Assembly: GCF_034087045.1 (NCBI RefSeq) | Contig: NZ_CP139247.1 | Coordinates: forward strand, 5,730,001-5,794,000 | Origin: Chitinophaga sancti | GTDB lineage: Bacteria > Bacteroidota > Bacteroidia > Chitinophagales > Chitinophagaceae | DNA: 64,000 bases | Reading direction: 5' to 3' | Part shown: piece after piece, positions 53,246-62,249 of the stretch | Numbering within the stretch: the stretch's first letter is position 1 | How the letters are laid out: every line of letters starts with the position of its first letter | Notes under the pieces: model-generated | The model's input: only the letters and a program-made list of their open reading frames with translations | The model's database searches: none | What the model was told of the DNA's origin: nothing | Made by a program: the position numbers and the translations under genes

Positions 53246-54094
53246 CTAAAACTTTGGACAGTTTGAAACTTTCTGCTTCTTCCAGTGATTATATGGACCA
53301 CTACCTCCACCAAAACGGTACGCCAGTGTAAATCCGGTAAACACATACCAGTCATCATACTTCTGCGAACCTCTTGGAAATCCTTCGGTAGGATACGCCC
53401 CTGAACCCCTATAGGCATAGCGAACAGTATTAGGACCATATGCTGCCAGCAACGTATTATAGTCTGCGTAACCCTTGCTCACATCATCCAGGTAGTCTGT
53501 AAATGTTTTACGTAATCCTATTTCAAAACCTGCTACCAGGTCGTCACGAATCAGGAATTTTACACCTGCACCAAATGGAATGGAAATACTTCTCAGGTTA
53601 TACTGCTTACGGTCAGGATACTGTGCAAGCCCCTGCCCTTCTGTGTTCAGACCTCTCAGCTTTACTATGTCGCCACTGCTATCGCGGGTGGTAGGATAAA
53701 AACTGAATACACCAACACCGCCAAATACATATGGTGTCCAACCCTTGTCGTCTATATCAAATAAATTCAATTCAACTCTGACATGAAACTCCATGATAGG
53801 TGAACGGAAACTCAGGTTCCTGTCTTTCAGGTCTGCTCTCCTGTTAGTGCTATCTGCCCCGGCTATGCGCGCATAAGTAAACCCTGCGCCCAATGTGACG
53901 TGCGGACTGAGATCCCGCTTGGCAAACAATCCGATGTGATACCGGGTATATCCCATATCCACCCGTGATTGTGATAAATCACCACTGTAATTACTGATCC
54001 CTAATGCACCACCAACCTGCCAGTACTGTCCAAAAACGGCAAAGGGGAGACAAACAAATAAAGTAGCTAGTACCTTTCTGGAAATAACATTCAT
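53246..54094 (-). CDS. DUF6089-type outer-membrane beta-barrel protein
   Basis: 282 residues from ATG 54094 (signal peptide MNVISRKVLATLFVCLPFAV ending near FGQ); upstream codons to 54130 are less likely. Typical family features: GGALGISNYSGDLS near the start, HIGLFAKRDLSPHVTLGAGF, PYVFGGVGVFSFYP and a final FTGFTLAYRFGGG. Outer membrane; function unknown though widespread in Bacteroidota. Confidence 0.8.
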   Translation of the reverse strand: MNVISRKVLATLFVCLPFAVFGQYWQVGGALGISNYSGDLSQSRVDMGYTRYHIGLFAKRDLSPHVTLGAGFTYARIAGADSTNRRADLKDRNLSFRSPIMEFHVRVELNLFDIDDKGWTPYVFGGVGVFSFYPTTRDSSGDIVKLRGLNTEGQGLAQYPDRKQYNLRSISIPFGAGVKFLIRDDLVAGFEIGLRKTFTDYLDDVSKGYADYNTLLAAYGPNTVRYAYRGSGAYPTEGFPRGSQKYDDWYVFTGFTLAYRFGGGSGPYNHWKKQKVSNCPKF

Positions 54095-54515
54095 AAAATG
54101 GTTTCTCAATGCAATTAGATTTGGCATCAACTTTCGTGATTGATTAACGACCTTTTTTCATCGCATTTCGATAGGTATTGCTAAGGGGTATCAGGACATT
54201 GTTTTATAACGAAGGAGACTGGCATAAAATTGTAAAGCAGGCATTCTCATTCTAAACAACGGCCGCTAAAATAAGACTTTTTTGCAGGCTGAACAACTAA
54301 CTCAGCAAATATCAAATACTCAAATATTATTTGTAGAGCCAGCGAATAAAGAATTACACATAGATCAAAACACTCACATATTATCTTTAAATGCTCAGTG
54401 TCAGCGGATTTAAACGTTTATATTTGTTGAAACGTTTTTTTTATTATCTGCAGCTAATACCTTACTTTCGAATAGTATCAATTTATCATAAAATACTATT
54501 TGTTTTTTGGATAAA
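54095..54515. other. Intergenic region before the AraC gene
   Basis: About 420 bases without a gene. The only clear signal is the paired AAACGTTT palindromes at 54412-54437; the rest is AT-rich with no visible fossil. Confidence 0.4.
54412..54437. promoter_or_regulatory. Twin AAACGTTT palindromes
   Basis: Identical 8-bp palindromes at 54412-54419 and 54430-54437, 18 bp apart centre to centre, about 80 bp upstream of the AraC-type regulator. Candidate operator, perhaps for autoregulation or a LacI-type protein. Confidence 0.5.
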
Positions 54516-55508
54516 ATGATCGGTTACAACAAACCTCATTTAGCCCTTATCGATCGCTCTTTCTTTAAAAGTTCAGCTATGAAACAAAAACCTTCCGCTC
54601 AGGAGCAAATGGAGCTGTTAGCACTAAAAGCACTGTGTTTTGCTGATGATCATGTCTCGGATTCTTTCGAGATGAAACACGTATCTGACTGGCTCGGAAT
54701 TTCCTACTCCTATTTTTACCACAGTTTTACGCAGGTGATTGGAGAGCCCTACTGGCAATATGTAAAACGTCACCGGCTGGAACTCTCTGCAGGGTTGCTC
54801 AGGCATAGCGGATATAATGTCAGCGAGATTTCAGAACGAACCGGTTACGCTACTGTAGCGGCATTTACAAAAGCATTTACCCAGTATTATGACAAGAGTC
54901 CACGTGGTTTCAGGAAAATCCCTACCCTTCCGAATGAGCAACGTACGCTACATTTAGTAGATGCGATTGTGAAAGCATTTAATAAGAAAGGTGATAACTT
55001 AACTTCGTATTTTAATTTTGAGCGGACGGAGAAGGAGTACCTGCCGGATAGCATGTTATACTATACGATCTTATCCAGGGGCCAGGATCCGATAGCCCAG
55101 ATGATCATGAAGATGACAAGAGAGGAGATCCGTTTGCGCAGGATACTGCAGGCACAGGAGTTACCACAGGCAAAGGTGATAACGAGTACGCTTGATTCTG
55201 TACCGGTCACTTCGTATGAACAAATGAGCATATTTGCAGGGATCTTTTTGCCCAGCAAAGATGTTACTTCCGGCTTTATGGAGGTGGTGATGAAAGAAAA
55301 CCTGATGGCTAAAAGGATACCGGCCGGCCATTATATTAAACTACCCGTGCCTATAGATTTTGCCATGGCAGGGATACCGATGTATGAGTTTATAGACCGG
55401 TATGTGAAAGAAGGTGTATTTAAGATGAGCGGAAACCATTTCTTTATTTCTATGGTAGGGCCGAATCAGTGTGAGATCTTTATTCCTTATATGAAGCAGT
55501 TATTATAA
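54516..55508 (+). CDS. AraC-family regulator with GyrI-like domain
   Basis: 330 residues from ATG 54516; ATG 54579 is an alternative. The AraC double HTH is N-terminal (~50-140: FEMKHVSDWLGISYSYFYHS and YNVSEISERTGYATVAAFTK, ending SPRGFR), followed by a GyrI-like/effector-binding domain (~190-330: VITSTLDSVPVTSYEQMSIF; HYIKLPVPIDFAMAGIPMYE; NQCEIFIPYM). It resembles MarA/Rob-type regulators that bind small molecules. Target genes unknown. A palindrome pair sits upstream and a strong terminator downstream. Confidence 0.85.
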   Translation: MIGYNKPHLALIDRSFFKSSAMKQKPSAQEQMELLALKALCFADDHVSDSFEMKHVSDWLGISYSYFYHSFTQVIGEPYWQYVKRHRLELSAGLLRHSGYNVSEISERTGYATVAAFTKAFTQYYDKSPRGFRKIPTLPNEQRTLHLVDAIVKAFNKKGDNLTSYFNFERTEKEYLPDSMLYYTILSRGQDPIAQMIMKMTREEIRLRRILQAQELPQAKVITSTLDSVPVTSYEQMSIFAGIFLPSKDVTSGFMEVVMKENLMAKRIPAGHYIKLPVPIDFAMAGIPMYEFIDRYVKEGVFKMSGNHFFISMVGPNQCEIFIPYMKQLL

Positions 55509-55515
55509 TGCATAA

Positions 55516-55571
55516 AACCACAAATAAAAAAGGATTTGCCCTACGGCAAATCCTTTTTTATTTGTGGTTTG
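55516..55571 (+). terminator. Long-stem terminator
   Basis: Perfect 26-bp stem (55516-55541 with 55546-55571), CTAC loop, with internal A and T runs so it can act on both strands. Confidence 0.85.
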
Positions 55572-55626
55572 GCCAATTTATTGCTCTTTTTTACCTTCCT
55601 TTATAAAAAATCTACACAACCATCCC

Positions 55627-56703
55627 ATGAATGAAGTAAAGCTACCCTTTAATGCAAGACTAGCCTTCACCCTCCTCTCCGTCATCCTGCTGATGTACAT
55701 CGCCAGATTAGGACACGAGCTGCTAGTTCCGCTGGCCTTCGCTTTTCTGATAGCTATCATGCTCCTCCCCGTTGCCAGTATTCTCGAAAAATGTCGCTTT
55801 TCAAGAGCCATGGCCGCCCTTACCTGCATCATATTAATCGTCATCATCCTCTTTGGAATAAGCATGATCCTTGCTTCTCAAATGGGCTCATTTGTTGCCG
55901 ATTTTCCACACTTACAACAACAATTGCTTCATACTATCACCGACCTTCAGGCCTGGATCAATATGAAATTTCATATTGACGCCGCCCGCCAGATGGATTA
56001 TTTAGAGCAACTGGCCATGGGCACTTTAGGCTCTGCCACTACTTTTGTGAGCACGACCTTATTGTCTTTATCTTCCCTGTTGATCTTTATCATTTTCGTA
56101 CTATTATATACGTTCTTCCTGCTGCTCTATCGTTCCTTACTGGTCACTTTCCTCATCACCGTGTTCGATGCCAAACACCGCGAGACCTTGCTCAGCGTGA
56201 TTGTTGAAACACGCCTGATCATCAAAGGATACGTTACAGGCCTGATGATTGAAATGGTGGTAGTCGCCGTCGTAAACTGTACCCTCTTCTGGATATTGGG
56301 TATCAAGTATGCGACACTGTTAGGCATCATGGCCGCTATATTTAATATCATTCCTTACCTGGGTATTTATGTGGCCACGATCATTTCCATGTTGCTCACG
56401 TTGACGAACAGTTCACTGGGCACTACGATACAGGTAGGTGTTGGTCTGCTTGTCGTACACTTCCTGGATAGCAATGTCCTACTGCCACGCATCGTAGGCA
56501 GCAAGGTAAAGATCAACGCACTTGTCACCATCCTCGCAGTCGTATGCGGCAACCTGCTATGGGGCGTTCCAGGCATGTTCCTCGCTATTCCGTTCATTGC
56601 AATTTTGAAAATTATTTTTGAGAATATCGATCAAATGAAGCCGTGGGCCATTTTACTGGGTGATGTAACACTTAAAAAAGTGAAAGTGCGCCGGAAAAAT
56701 TAA
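55627..56703 (+). CDS. AI-2E-family (YdiK/PerM-like) membrane permease
   Basis: 358 residues from ATG 55627 (MNEVKLPFNARLAFTLLSVI). About eight hydrophobic segments, two near the N-terminus, then a soluble stretch (FPHLQQQLLHTITDLQAWIN), then the cluster with LLGIMAAIFNIIPYLGIYVA and a VVHFLDSNVLLPRIVGSKVK family motif. Described for related proteins as exporters or Na+/H+-type transporters. GNAT gene follows after 2 bp. Confidence 0.88.
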   Translation: MNEVKLPFNARLAFTLLSVILLMYIARLGHELLVPLAFAFLIAIMLLPVASILEKCRFSRAMAALTCIILIVIILFGISMILASQMGSFVADFPHLQQQLLHTITDLQAWINMKFHIDAARQMDYLEQLAMGTLGSATTFVSTTLLSLSSLLIFIIFVLLYTFFLLLYRSLLVTFLITVFDAKHRETLLSVIVETRLIIKGYVTGLMIEMVVVAVVNCTLFWILGIKYATLLGIMAAIFNIIPYLGIYVATIISMLLTLTNSSLGTTIQVGVGLLVVHFLDSNVLLPRIVGSKVKINALVTILAVVCGNLLWGVPGMFLAIPFIAILKIIFENIDQMKPWAILLGDVTLKKVKVRRKN

Positions 56704-56705
56704 GC

Positions 56706-57281
56706 ATGAATAATCTACATAAAGAGGTGGAGGTTCCAGTGTTGGTAGCAGATGATTTACTCCTGCGACCCATCAGTGAAAAGGATATCGCCGCATTGTT
56801 CAATTTATTTTCGTCGGAAAAGGTGACCCGTTTTATGGATATAGAACGATTCATCAATGTATCCGAGGCAGCACAGTTAGTCGCCTTTTTCAGGGAAAAA
56901 CTGTTGAGTGGGGAAGGTATGCGCTGGGGCATTTATCAACCCGACAATGATACACTGATCGGCACCTGTGGATTGCATCATATCAATAAAACACATTATA
57001 AAGCAGAGATGGGCTATGACCTCCTCCCCGCCTTCTGGGGCAAGGGCATAATGACCGCCTCGCTGAACCGGTTGCTCCAATATGCTTTTGAGGAACTGGC
57101 ATTGAACCGCATAGAAGCCGTAGTAGATCCGGATAATAAATTATCTATTCTCCTCCTGAAGCGATTAGGGTTCCAACAGGAAGGACTGCTAAGACAGGCA
57201 TTTTTCCAGAAAGGGCAATTTGTGGATGCTTATATGTTTAGCCTCCTGTCCGGCGACTACAATTACGAGTTACATTATTAA
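56706..57281 (+). CDS. GNAT acetyltransferase, RimJ/RimL type
   Basis: 191 residues. GNAT fold with RxxGxG-like loop AFWGKGIMTASL (acetyl-CoA site), preceded by MRWGIYQPDNDTLIGTCGLH and followed by AVVDPDNKLSILLLKRLGFQ QEG. Acetylates N-termini of ribosomal proteins or small amines; exact target unknown. Starts 2 bp after the permease stop. Confidence 0.88.
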   Translation: MNNLHKEVEVPVLVADDLLLRPISEKDIAALFNLFSSEKVTRFMDIERFINVSEAAQLVAFFREKLLSGEGMRWGIYQPDNDTLIGTCGLHHINKTHYKAEMGYDLLPAFWGKGIMTASLNRLLQYAFEELALNRIEAVVDPDNKLSILLLKRLGFQQEGLLRQAFFQKGQFVDAYMFSLLSGDYNYELHY

Positions 57282-57294
57282 ATTACAAACGGCC

Positions 57295-57335
57295 CCGAAA
57301 GCCCGCTGTTGCAACAAGCAATAGCGGGCTTTCGG
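57295..57335 (+). terminator. Rho-independent terminator
   Basis: 18-bp stem with one G-U pair (57295-57312 with 57318-57335), 5-nt loop; ends the permease-GNAT pair. The region from here to 57731 has no gene except the repeats below. Confidence 0.8.
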
Positions 57336-57476
57336 CATTTAAGGTCGGCCAGGCTTTCATCCAGACAGGAATAAGCAAACAACCTTAGGTGAAAAAGTAA
57401 GGTAACCCCACCATAAACTGCTAATGACCCGTAGGTATCCCGTAGATAACCCGCCTCTATATAGATGCGGGATATT

Positions 57477-57520
57477 GGCGGGTTATAGGCGGCTTATGGG
57501 CGGGTTATAGGCGGGTTATC
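57477..57520. repeat. 11-bp tandem repeat, 4 copies
   Basis: GGCGGGTTATA/GGCGGCTTATG/GGCGGGTTATA/GGCGGGTTATC at 57477, 57488, 57499 and 57510. An inverted copy (GATAACCCGCC) stands just upstream, near 57445-57455. Period of one helical turn. Confidence 0.7.
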
Positions 57521-57573
57521 CCCGGCGAAGACCTATGGACGTGCAATAGCTGGGATAGTCCAACAGGATATAG

Positions 57574-57672
57574 ATGGGATAAGGGTTTCCACAGGGGTAT
57601 TTCAGCATACCATGAGCATCACGCCAAAGGAATTGACATGGGATGAGGCGTTCCACGGGGGGTATTTCAGCA
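57574..57672. repeat. ~35-bp direct repeat, 64-bp period
   Basis: ATGGGATAAGGGTTTCCACA (57574) with GGGGTATTTCAGCAT after it recurs as ATGGGATGAGGCGTTCCACG (57638) with GGGGTATTTCAGCAT, ending near 57672, just before the promoter of the next gene. Confidence 0.6.
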
Positions 57673-57718
57673 TTTTTGGCGTTACAAACACCCTTATCAT
57701 TCCTTTCCAAAAACTTTA

Positions 57719-57726
57719 TATTTTTG
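57719..57726 (+). promoter_or_regulatory. -7 promoter element (TATTTTTG)
   Basis: Perfect TAnnTTTG ending 5 nt before the ATG at 57732; predicts a leaderless message. Confidence 0.6.
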
Positions 57727-57731
57727 CTCCC

Positions 57732-58223
57732 ATGCAATTCAGAAACGCCACCACCCTCGACATGCCGGCTATTGTAGCCATTTACAACAGCACCATCGCA
57801 GGCCGTATGGTCACCGCCGACACAGAACCTGTATCCGTAGAAAGCCGAATGCCCTGGTTCAATGTTCACAACCCGGAAAAACGCCCTTTATGGGTAGTAG
57901 AAGAAAATGGAATCATGATAGGCTGGGTGAGCTTCCAGTCCTTTTATGGCCGGCCGGCCTACGACGGTACCGCCGAAATCAGTATCTATTTAGATGAGAA
58001 TCAACGAGGTAAAGGTTATGGCAAAAAAATACTGGAATACGCCATGGCACAATGCCCGACCATCGGCATAAAATCGCTGCTGGGATTTATCTTCTCCCAC
58101 AATGAGCCAAGTATTAAATTATTTGAGAAACTGGGTTTCACTTCCTGGGCACATCTGCCCAACATCGCCGTACTGGATGGCGTAGAAAGAAGCCTGGATA
58201 TTTTAGGAAAGCGGATTTACTAA
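57732..58223 (+). CDS. GNAT acetyltransferase, phosphinothricin-acetyltransferase type
   Basis: 163 residues from ATG 57732; the longer frame to 57612 runs through the repeats and promoter. PAT/YncA-like: IVAIYNSTIAGRMVTADTEP, WVSFQSFYGRPAYDGTAEIS, YLDENQRGKGYGKKILEYAM (acetyl-CoA loop), SIKLFEKLGFTSWAHLPNIA. Acetylates small amines or amino-acid analogues such as methionine sulfoximine. Its end overlaps the convergent SufR-like gene by 21 bp. Confidence 0.85.
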   Translation: MQFRNATTLDMPAIVAIYNSTIAGRMVTADTEPVSVESRMPWFNVHNPEKRPLWVVEENGIMIGWVSFQSFYGRPAYDGTAEISIYLDENQRGKGYGKKILEYAMAQCPTIGIKSLLGFIFSHNEPSIKLFEKLGFTSWAHLPNIAVLDGVERSLDILGKRIY

Positions 58224-58862
58224 AACGACAATCTTATATACACACCTTCGGGCGCCGCTGATAATATGGTCAGCGCGCTCGACCTCCACCCCATCACCCA
58301 TCAGGTTTTTAAAAGTCCTGAGTTCTGATTTACAGATGTTTGCACAATTCAGGGCGGCATTACAGATCGGACAGTGGTTTTCTATAAAGAAATAACCTCC
58401 TTCTCCATCTTCTGCCCACTCCGCCAGGTATCCTTCCCGGGTACGCAGGGCGGCAAATGCTTCCAGCTTATCTGCTACATCAGTAATACCCGACAGGGCA
58501 TTAAAATATTTTTCATGTTGCTGCTGTTCCCGGGCAGCCACGACTTTCTCGAGGGCATCTTCGCCCAGCTCCACTTTGATCGTCTCTAATAATTGTAAGG
58601 TAAATTCTGCATGCGTATCAGGAAAATGGGCATGCCCCACCGGCGTCAGATCCCAGATCTGTACCGGACGTCCAACCCCCTTTGATGTCGTTACCGACAT
58701 CACCAGTCCTTCTTCTGCCAGTTTCAGCAGTTGCAGCCGGGCGCCTTCTCCTGTAATATTCAAAGCAGCCGCCAACATAGCGGCCGACTGAGGCCCCTTC
58801 GTTTTCAGTAACTGCAAAAATCTATCTGCAGTCGCTTTCGTGATGGGTTTATAATTTTCCAA
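58203..58862 (-). CDS. SufR-like Fe-S transcriptional regulator
   Basis: 219 residues. N-terminal winged-helix (~10-80: TADRFLQLLKTKGPQSAAML; GEGARLQLLKLAEEGLVMSV). The C-terminal domain has C164-PI-C167, C173, C177 and C207 (HCPICNAALNCANIC; ARRCVYK), the cysteine set expected to hold an iron-sulfur cluster in SufR-type repressors. Transcribed away from the SUF operon across an 120-bp divergent promoter, so it very likely controls it in response to Fe-S demand. Confidence 0.85.
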   Translation of the reverse strand: MENYKPITKATADRFLQLLKTKGPQSAAMLAAALNITGEGARLQLLKLAEEGLVMSVTTSKGVGRPVQIWDLTPVGHAHFPDTHAEFTLQLLETIKVELGEDALEKVVAAREQQQHEKYFNALSGITDVADKLEAFAALRTREGYLAEWAEDGEGGYFFIENHCPICNAALNCANICKSELRTFKNLMGDGVEVERADHIISGARRCVYKIVVLVNPLS

Positions 58863-58933
58863 GTATTTACTTGTTTTATTCTCAAATGTCGTAATTTTGT
58901 GGGAGACAAAAAAAATTTGTTGCGATAATCAAC
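58861..58933. promoter_or_regulatory. Divergent SUF/SufR-like promoter with operator candidates
   Basis: Plus strand: TTG (58871-58873), 18 bp, then TAATTTTG (58892-58899, perfect TAnnTTTG), a good Bacteroidota promoter. A palindrome AAGTATTTACTT (58861-58872) overlaps the -33 box. GTTG-N7-CAAC (58919-58933) lies in the leader; known SufR sites have a CAAC/GTTG-type dyad, so these are candidate binding sites. GACATTTG (minus strand, 58882-58889) is one base off a -7 box for the regulator. Confidence 0.55.
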
Positions 58934-58985
58934 GAGCTCCACGGCTTAAAAGCCCTGCTGCTTAACTATAAACAAAAGGACATAG

Positions 58986-59543
58986 ATGAACGTCTTGATC
59001 TTCAATGGAACGATGGACACCGCTCCTTATACCACGGCTAACAGACTGTCTGCCTATTTTGAAGAACTGTTCCGCCAAAAAGGCTTCTCTACAGAAGTAT
59101 TTAGTCCCAAAGGCGGTCACATACCGTTCTTTGAATATCCGAAAGGCGATATGCCTGAACCCGTTAAGGCCATGTGCGATGCCTTTTGCAAAGCAGATGT
59201 ATTCGTATGGCTGACTCCTCTCTACCATGGAAGTATGACCGGGGTCATGAAAAATGCACTGGACTGGTTAGAAATGACGAGCAAACTCAGTAATCCATAT
59301 TTAACCGGAAAGGTCGTAGCTTTGGTGTCCTGGGGAGATGGCCATCAGGCCATGCAGGGTATCAACGCGATGGATTCCGTAGCGAAAGCATTGAGAGCGT
59401 GGGTATTACCTTACTCCGTTCCCATTATGAAAGAACACCTGTATACCGCTGACGGAAAAGATTTTACCGAGCCATACAAGAATAAGTTCGATAGACTGGT
59501 CTCCCTGTTAGGAGAAGCACAGGTTTTGAAACACATAAAGTAA
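58986..59543 (+). CDS. NADPH-dependent FMN reductase-family flavoprotein
   Basis: 185 residues. Flavodoxin-like fold: MNVLIFNGTMDTAPYTTANR phosphate loop, DVFVWLTPLYHGSMTGVMKN ALDWLEM (the PxYHGSMxGxLKNxLD family motif). Reduces flavin or quinones; within the SUF operon it may supply electrons for Fe-S assembly, by inference from position. First gene of the plus-strand operon; 29-bp gap to sufA. Confidence 0.88.
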   Translation: MNVLIFNGTMDTAPYTTANRLSAYFEELFRQKGFSTEVFSPKGGHIPFFEYPKGDMPEPVKAMCDAFCKADVFVWLTPLYHGSMTGVMKNALDWLEMTSKLSNPYLTGKVVALVSWGDGHQAMQGINAMDSVAKALRAWVLPYSVPIMKEHLYTADGKDFTEPYKNKFDRLVSLLGEAQVLKHIK

Positions 59544-59572
59544 TAGGTTAATATCATAAAAAAGGAAGCATT

Positions 59573-59902
59573 ATGATAACAGTATCAGATAAAGCTAGCT
59601 TATATATTAAGGACTTGATGATCAAGGAAAACCATGCAGCTGACACCTTTGTGCGCGTAGGCGTAAAGGGAGGCGGTTGTTCAGGCCTGGAATATGTACT
59701 GAAATTTGAGGAGTCTGAAAAACAGGAAGGCGATCAAATCTTTGAAGATAAAGGTGTTAAGATAGTAGTACAGATGAAAAGCCTCTTGTATCTTTACGGT
59801 ACAGAATTAGACTATAGTGACGGTCTGAACGGTAAAGGGCTTTTCTTTAACAATCCAAATGCTACCCGTACATGTAGTTGTGGCGAGAGCTTCGCTGTAT
59901 AA
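59573..59902 (+). CDS. sufA: A-type Fe-S carrier (SufA/IscA)
   Basis: 109 residues. Conserved Cys set of A-type carriers: GGGCSGLEY (first Cys) and CSCGESF at the end (two Cys), which ligate the cluster. Passes 2Fe-2S/4Fe-4S clusters to target proteins. 29 bp after the flavoprotein gene, 45 bp before sufB. Confidence 0.9.
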   Translation: MITVSDKASLYIKDLMIKENHAADTFVRVGVKGGGCSGLEYVLKFEESEKQEGDQIFEDKGVKIVVQMKSLLYLYGTELDYSDGLNGKGLFFNNPNATRTCSCGESFAV

Positions 59903-59947
59903 TATTAAATAAAAACAGGAGGCCCACAACCTTAATTAATCCGGAAA

Positions 59948-61390
59948 ATGAGAAATAGCAACGAAATAATTGACGACATAGCCAACAAGGAATACGAGTT
60001 TGGCTTCACCACCGACATCGAGATGGAAATGGCACCCGTTGGGCTCAACGAGGATACCATTCGCTACATCTCAGCTAAAAAGGAAGAACCAGAATGGCTC
60101 CTTCAATGGCGCCTGAAGGCATTCGCTGCCTTCCAGAAAATGCAGTGGCCAGCATGGCAGCACTTTAAAATGCCGGAAATAGACCTCCAGAAGATTTCTT
60201 TCTATGCCGCTCCAAAAAGAAAATCATTACAAAGCCTGGATGAAGTTGATCCTGAAATCCTGGCGACCATGGAGAAACTGGGTATCCCCCTGAATGAGCA
60301 GAAAGCGCTCTCCGGTGTGGCTGTGGACGTGGTGTTCGATAGCGTATCCGTTGCTACTACTTTCCGCGAAAAATTAGGCGAACTCGGTGTCATCTTCTGC
60401 TCCTTTGGTGAAGCAGTACGTGAACATCCAGACCTGGTAAAAGAATACCTGGGTACCGTAGTTCCTCACTCTGACAACATCTTTGCCGCGCTGAATGCAG
60501 CAGTATTCTCCGATGGCTCATTTGTATATATTCCAAAAGGCGTACGCTGTCCGATGGAACTGAGCACCTACTTCCGTATCAATGCGGAAAATACCGGTCA
60601 GTTCGAACGTACCCTCATCATTTGCGACGATAATGCCTACGTAAGTTATCTCGAAGGCTGTACGGCTCCACGCCGCGATGAAAACCAGCTGCACGCTGCA
60701 GTTGTGGAACTCGTTGCGCTGAACCATGCAGAGATCAAATACTCTACTGTTCAAAACTGGTATCCCGGTGATAAAGATGGTAAAGGTGGTATTTACAACT
60801 TCGTAACCAAGCGTGGTATCTGTAAAGGAAATAGCAGCAAGATCTCCTGGACACAGGTAGAAACCGGCTCCGCTATCACCTGGAAATATCCAAGTGTGAT
60901 CCTGCAGGGCGATGATGCTGAAGGCGAATTCTATTCCGTAGCAGTAACCCGCAACAAGCAGATTGCTGATACCGGAACCAAAATATATCACCTGGGTCGC
61001 AACACCCGCAGCCGTATCATTTCAAAAGGTATTTCTGCAGGTACCAGTGATAATACCTATCGCGGTCTTGTACAGGTAGGTCCACGCGCTGCCAATGCAC
61101 GTAACTTTACCCAGTGCGACTCCCTGCTCATAGGCGATCGCTGTGGCGCTCATACCTTCCCTTACATCGAATCAAAGAATAGCACCGCTACGGTAGAACA
61201 CGAAGCGACTACTTCCAAGATCGGGGAAGACCAGATCTTCTACCTCAACCAACGTGGTATCAATACAGAACAGGCAGTAGCCCTCATCGTGAACGGTTAT
61301 GCAAAGGAAGTATTGAACCAGCTCCCTATGGAGTTCGCGGTAGAAGCACAAAAACTGCTGTCCATTACACTTGAAGGTAGTGTAGGATAG
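59948..61390 (+). CDS. sufB: Fe-S cluster scaffold SufB
   Basis: 480 residues, full length. SufB-type beta-helix: [39 protein letters not shown], and [20 protein letters not shown] (Cys that receives sulfur and His/Glu region). Forms SufBC2D with the next two proteins and builds clusters from SufS-derived sulfur. Cytoplasmic. Confidence 0.97.
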   Translation: MRNSNEIIDDIANKEYEFGFTTDIEMEMAPVGLNEDTIRYISAKKEEPEWLLQWRLKAFAAFQKMQWPAWQHFKMPEIDLQKISFYAAPKRKSLQSLDEVDPEILATMEKLGIPLNEQKALSGVAVDVVFDSVSVATTFREKLGELGVIFCSFGEAVREHPDLVKEYLGTVVPHSDNIFAALNAAVFSDGSFVYIPKGVRCPMELSTYFRINAENTGQFERTLIICDDNAYVSYLEGCTAPRRDENQLHAAVVELVALNHAEIKYSTVQNWYPGDKDGKGGIYNFVTKRGICKGNSSKISWTQVETGSAITWKYPSVILQGDDAEGEFYSVAVTRNKQIADTGTKIYHLGRNTRSRIISKGISAGTSDNTYRGLVQVGPRAANARNFTQCDSLLIGDRCGAHTFPYIESKNSTATVEHEATTSKIGEDQIFYLNQRGINTEQAVALIVNGYAKEVLNQLPMEFAVEAQKLLSITLEGSVG

Positions 61391-61446
61391 CAGACAAGGA
61401 AAGATATATTATTTACAAAGAAAACAACAGAGAAACAAAACATATC

Positions 61447-62211
61447 ATGCTGACGATTAAAAATCTGCACGCAGAAGTAGACGGTAAGAAAATATTAAAG
61501 GGCCTGAACCTGGAAATCAAAGCTGGTGAGATGCATGCCATCATGGGACCTAACGGTGCCGGCAAAAGCTCCCTGGCTTCTGTGCTCGCTGGTCGTGAGA
61601 ACTATACAGTGACTGAAGGTGAAGTGATCTTCGACGGCAAAAACCTGCTGGACATGTCTCCTGAAGACCGCGCCCGTGAAGGTGTGTTCCTGGCATTCCA
61701 GTACCCTGTAGAAATTCCAGGTGTATCTAACCTGAATTTCCTCAAGACTGCGCTGAACGAGATCAGGGCTTACCATAGTCTGCCTGCAATCGAAGCAAAG
61801 GAATTCCTGAAACTGACCAAAGAGAAACAGCAGATGATGGACTTTAATGCTAACCTGATGAACCGCTCTCTGAATGAAGGTTTTTCTGGTGGTGAAAAGA
61901 AACGTAACGAAGTTTTCCAGATGGCAATGCTGGATCCAAAATTTGCTATCCTCGACGAAACTGACTCTGGTCTGGATATAGATGCGCTGCGTATTGTAGC
62001 AAGCGGTGTAAACAAACTGCGGGCTGCTGACAAAGCATTCATGGTGATCACTCACTATCAACGCCTGCTCGATTATATCGTACCTGACTTTGTACACGTA
62101 CTGGCTGATGGGGTGATCGTAAAAACCGGTAACAAAGACCTGGCGCTGGAACTGGAAGAAAAGGGCTACGACTGGCTGAAAGAAGATGTACATCAGAAAG
62201 AATCGGTATAA
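61447..62211 (+). CDS. sufC: ATPase SufC
   Basis: 254 residues. ABC-type ATPase: Walker A GPNGAGKSS, signature GFSGGEKKR, Walker B FAILDETDSGLDIDALR. Powers conformational change of the SufBC2D scaffold. 56 bp after sufB, 38 bp before sufD. Confidence 0.97.
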   Translation: MLTIKNLHAEVDGKKILKGLNLEIKAGEMHAIMGPNGAGKSSLASVLAGRENYTVTEGEVIFDGKNLLDMSPEDRAREGVFLAFQYPVEIPGVSNLNFLKTALNEIRAYHSLPAIEAKEFLKLTKEKQQMMDFNANLMNRSLNEGFSGGEKKRNEVFQMAMLDPKFAILDETDSGLDIDALRIVASGVNKLRAADKAFMVITHYQRLLDYIVPDFVHVLADGVIVKTGNKDLALELEEKGYDWLKEDVHQKESV

Positions 62212-62249
62212 GTTTTTAACTCAGGCAATCGGTCTATAGATTTCAACAC

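Noticed and set aside
53032..53331. Plus-strand ORF of 99 codons with a hydrophobic stretch
   Set aside because: Its last third is antisense to the DUF6089 gene, it has no promoter box or terminator, and its composition changes along its length. Possible but not supported.
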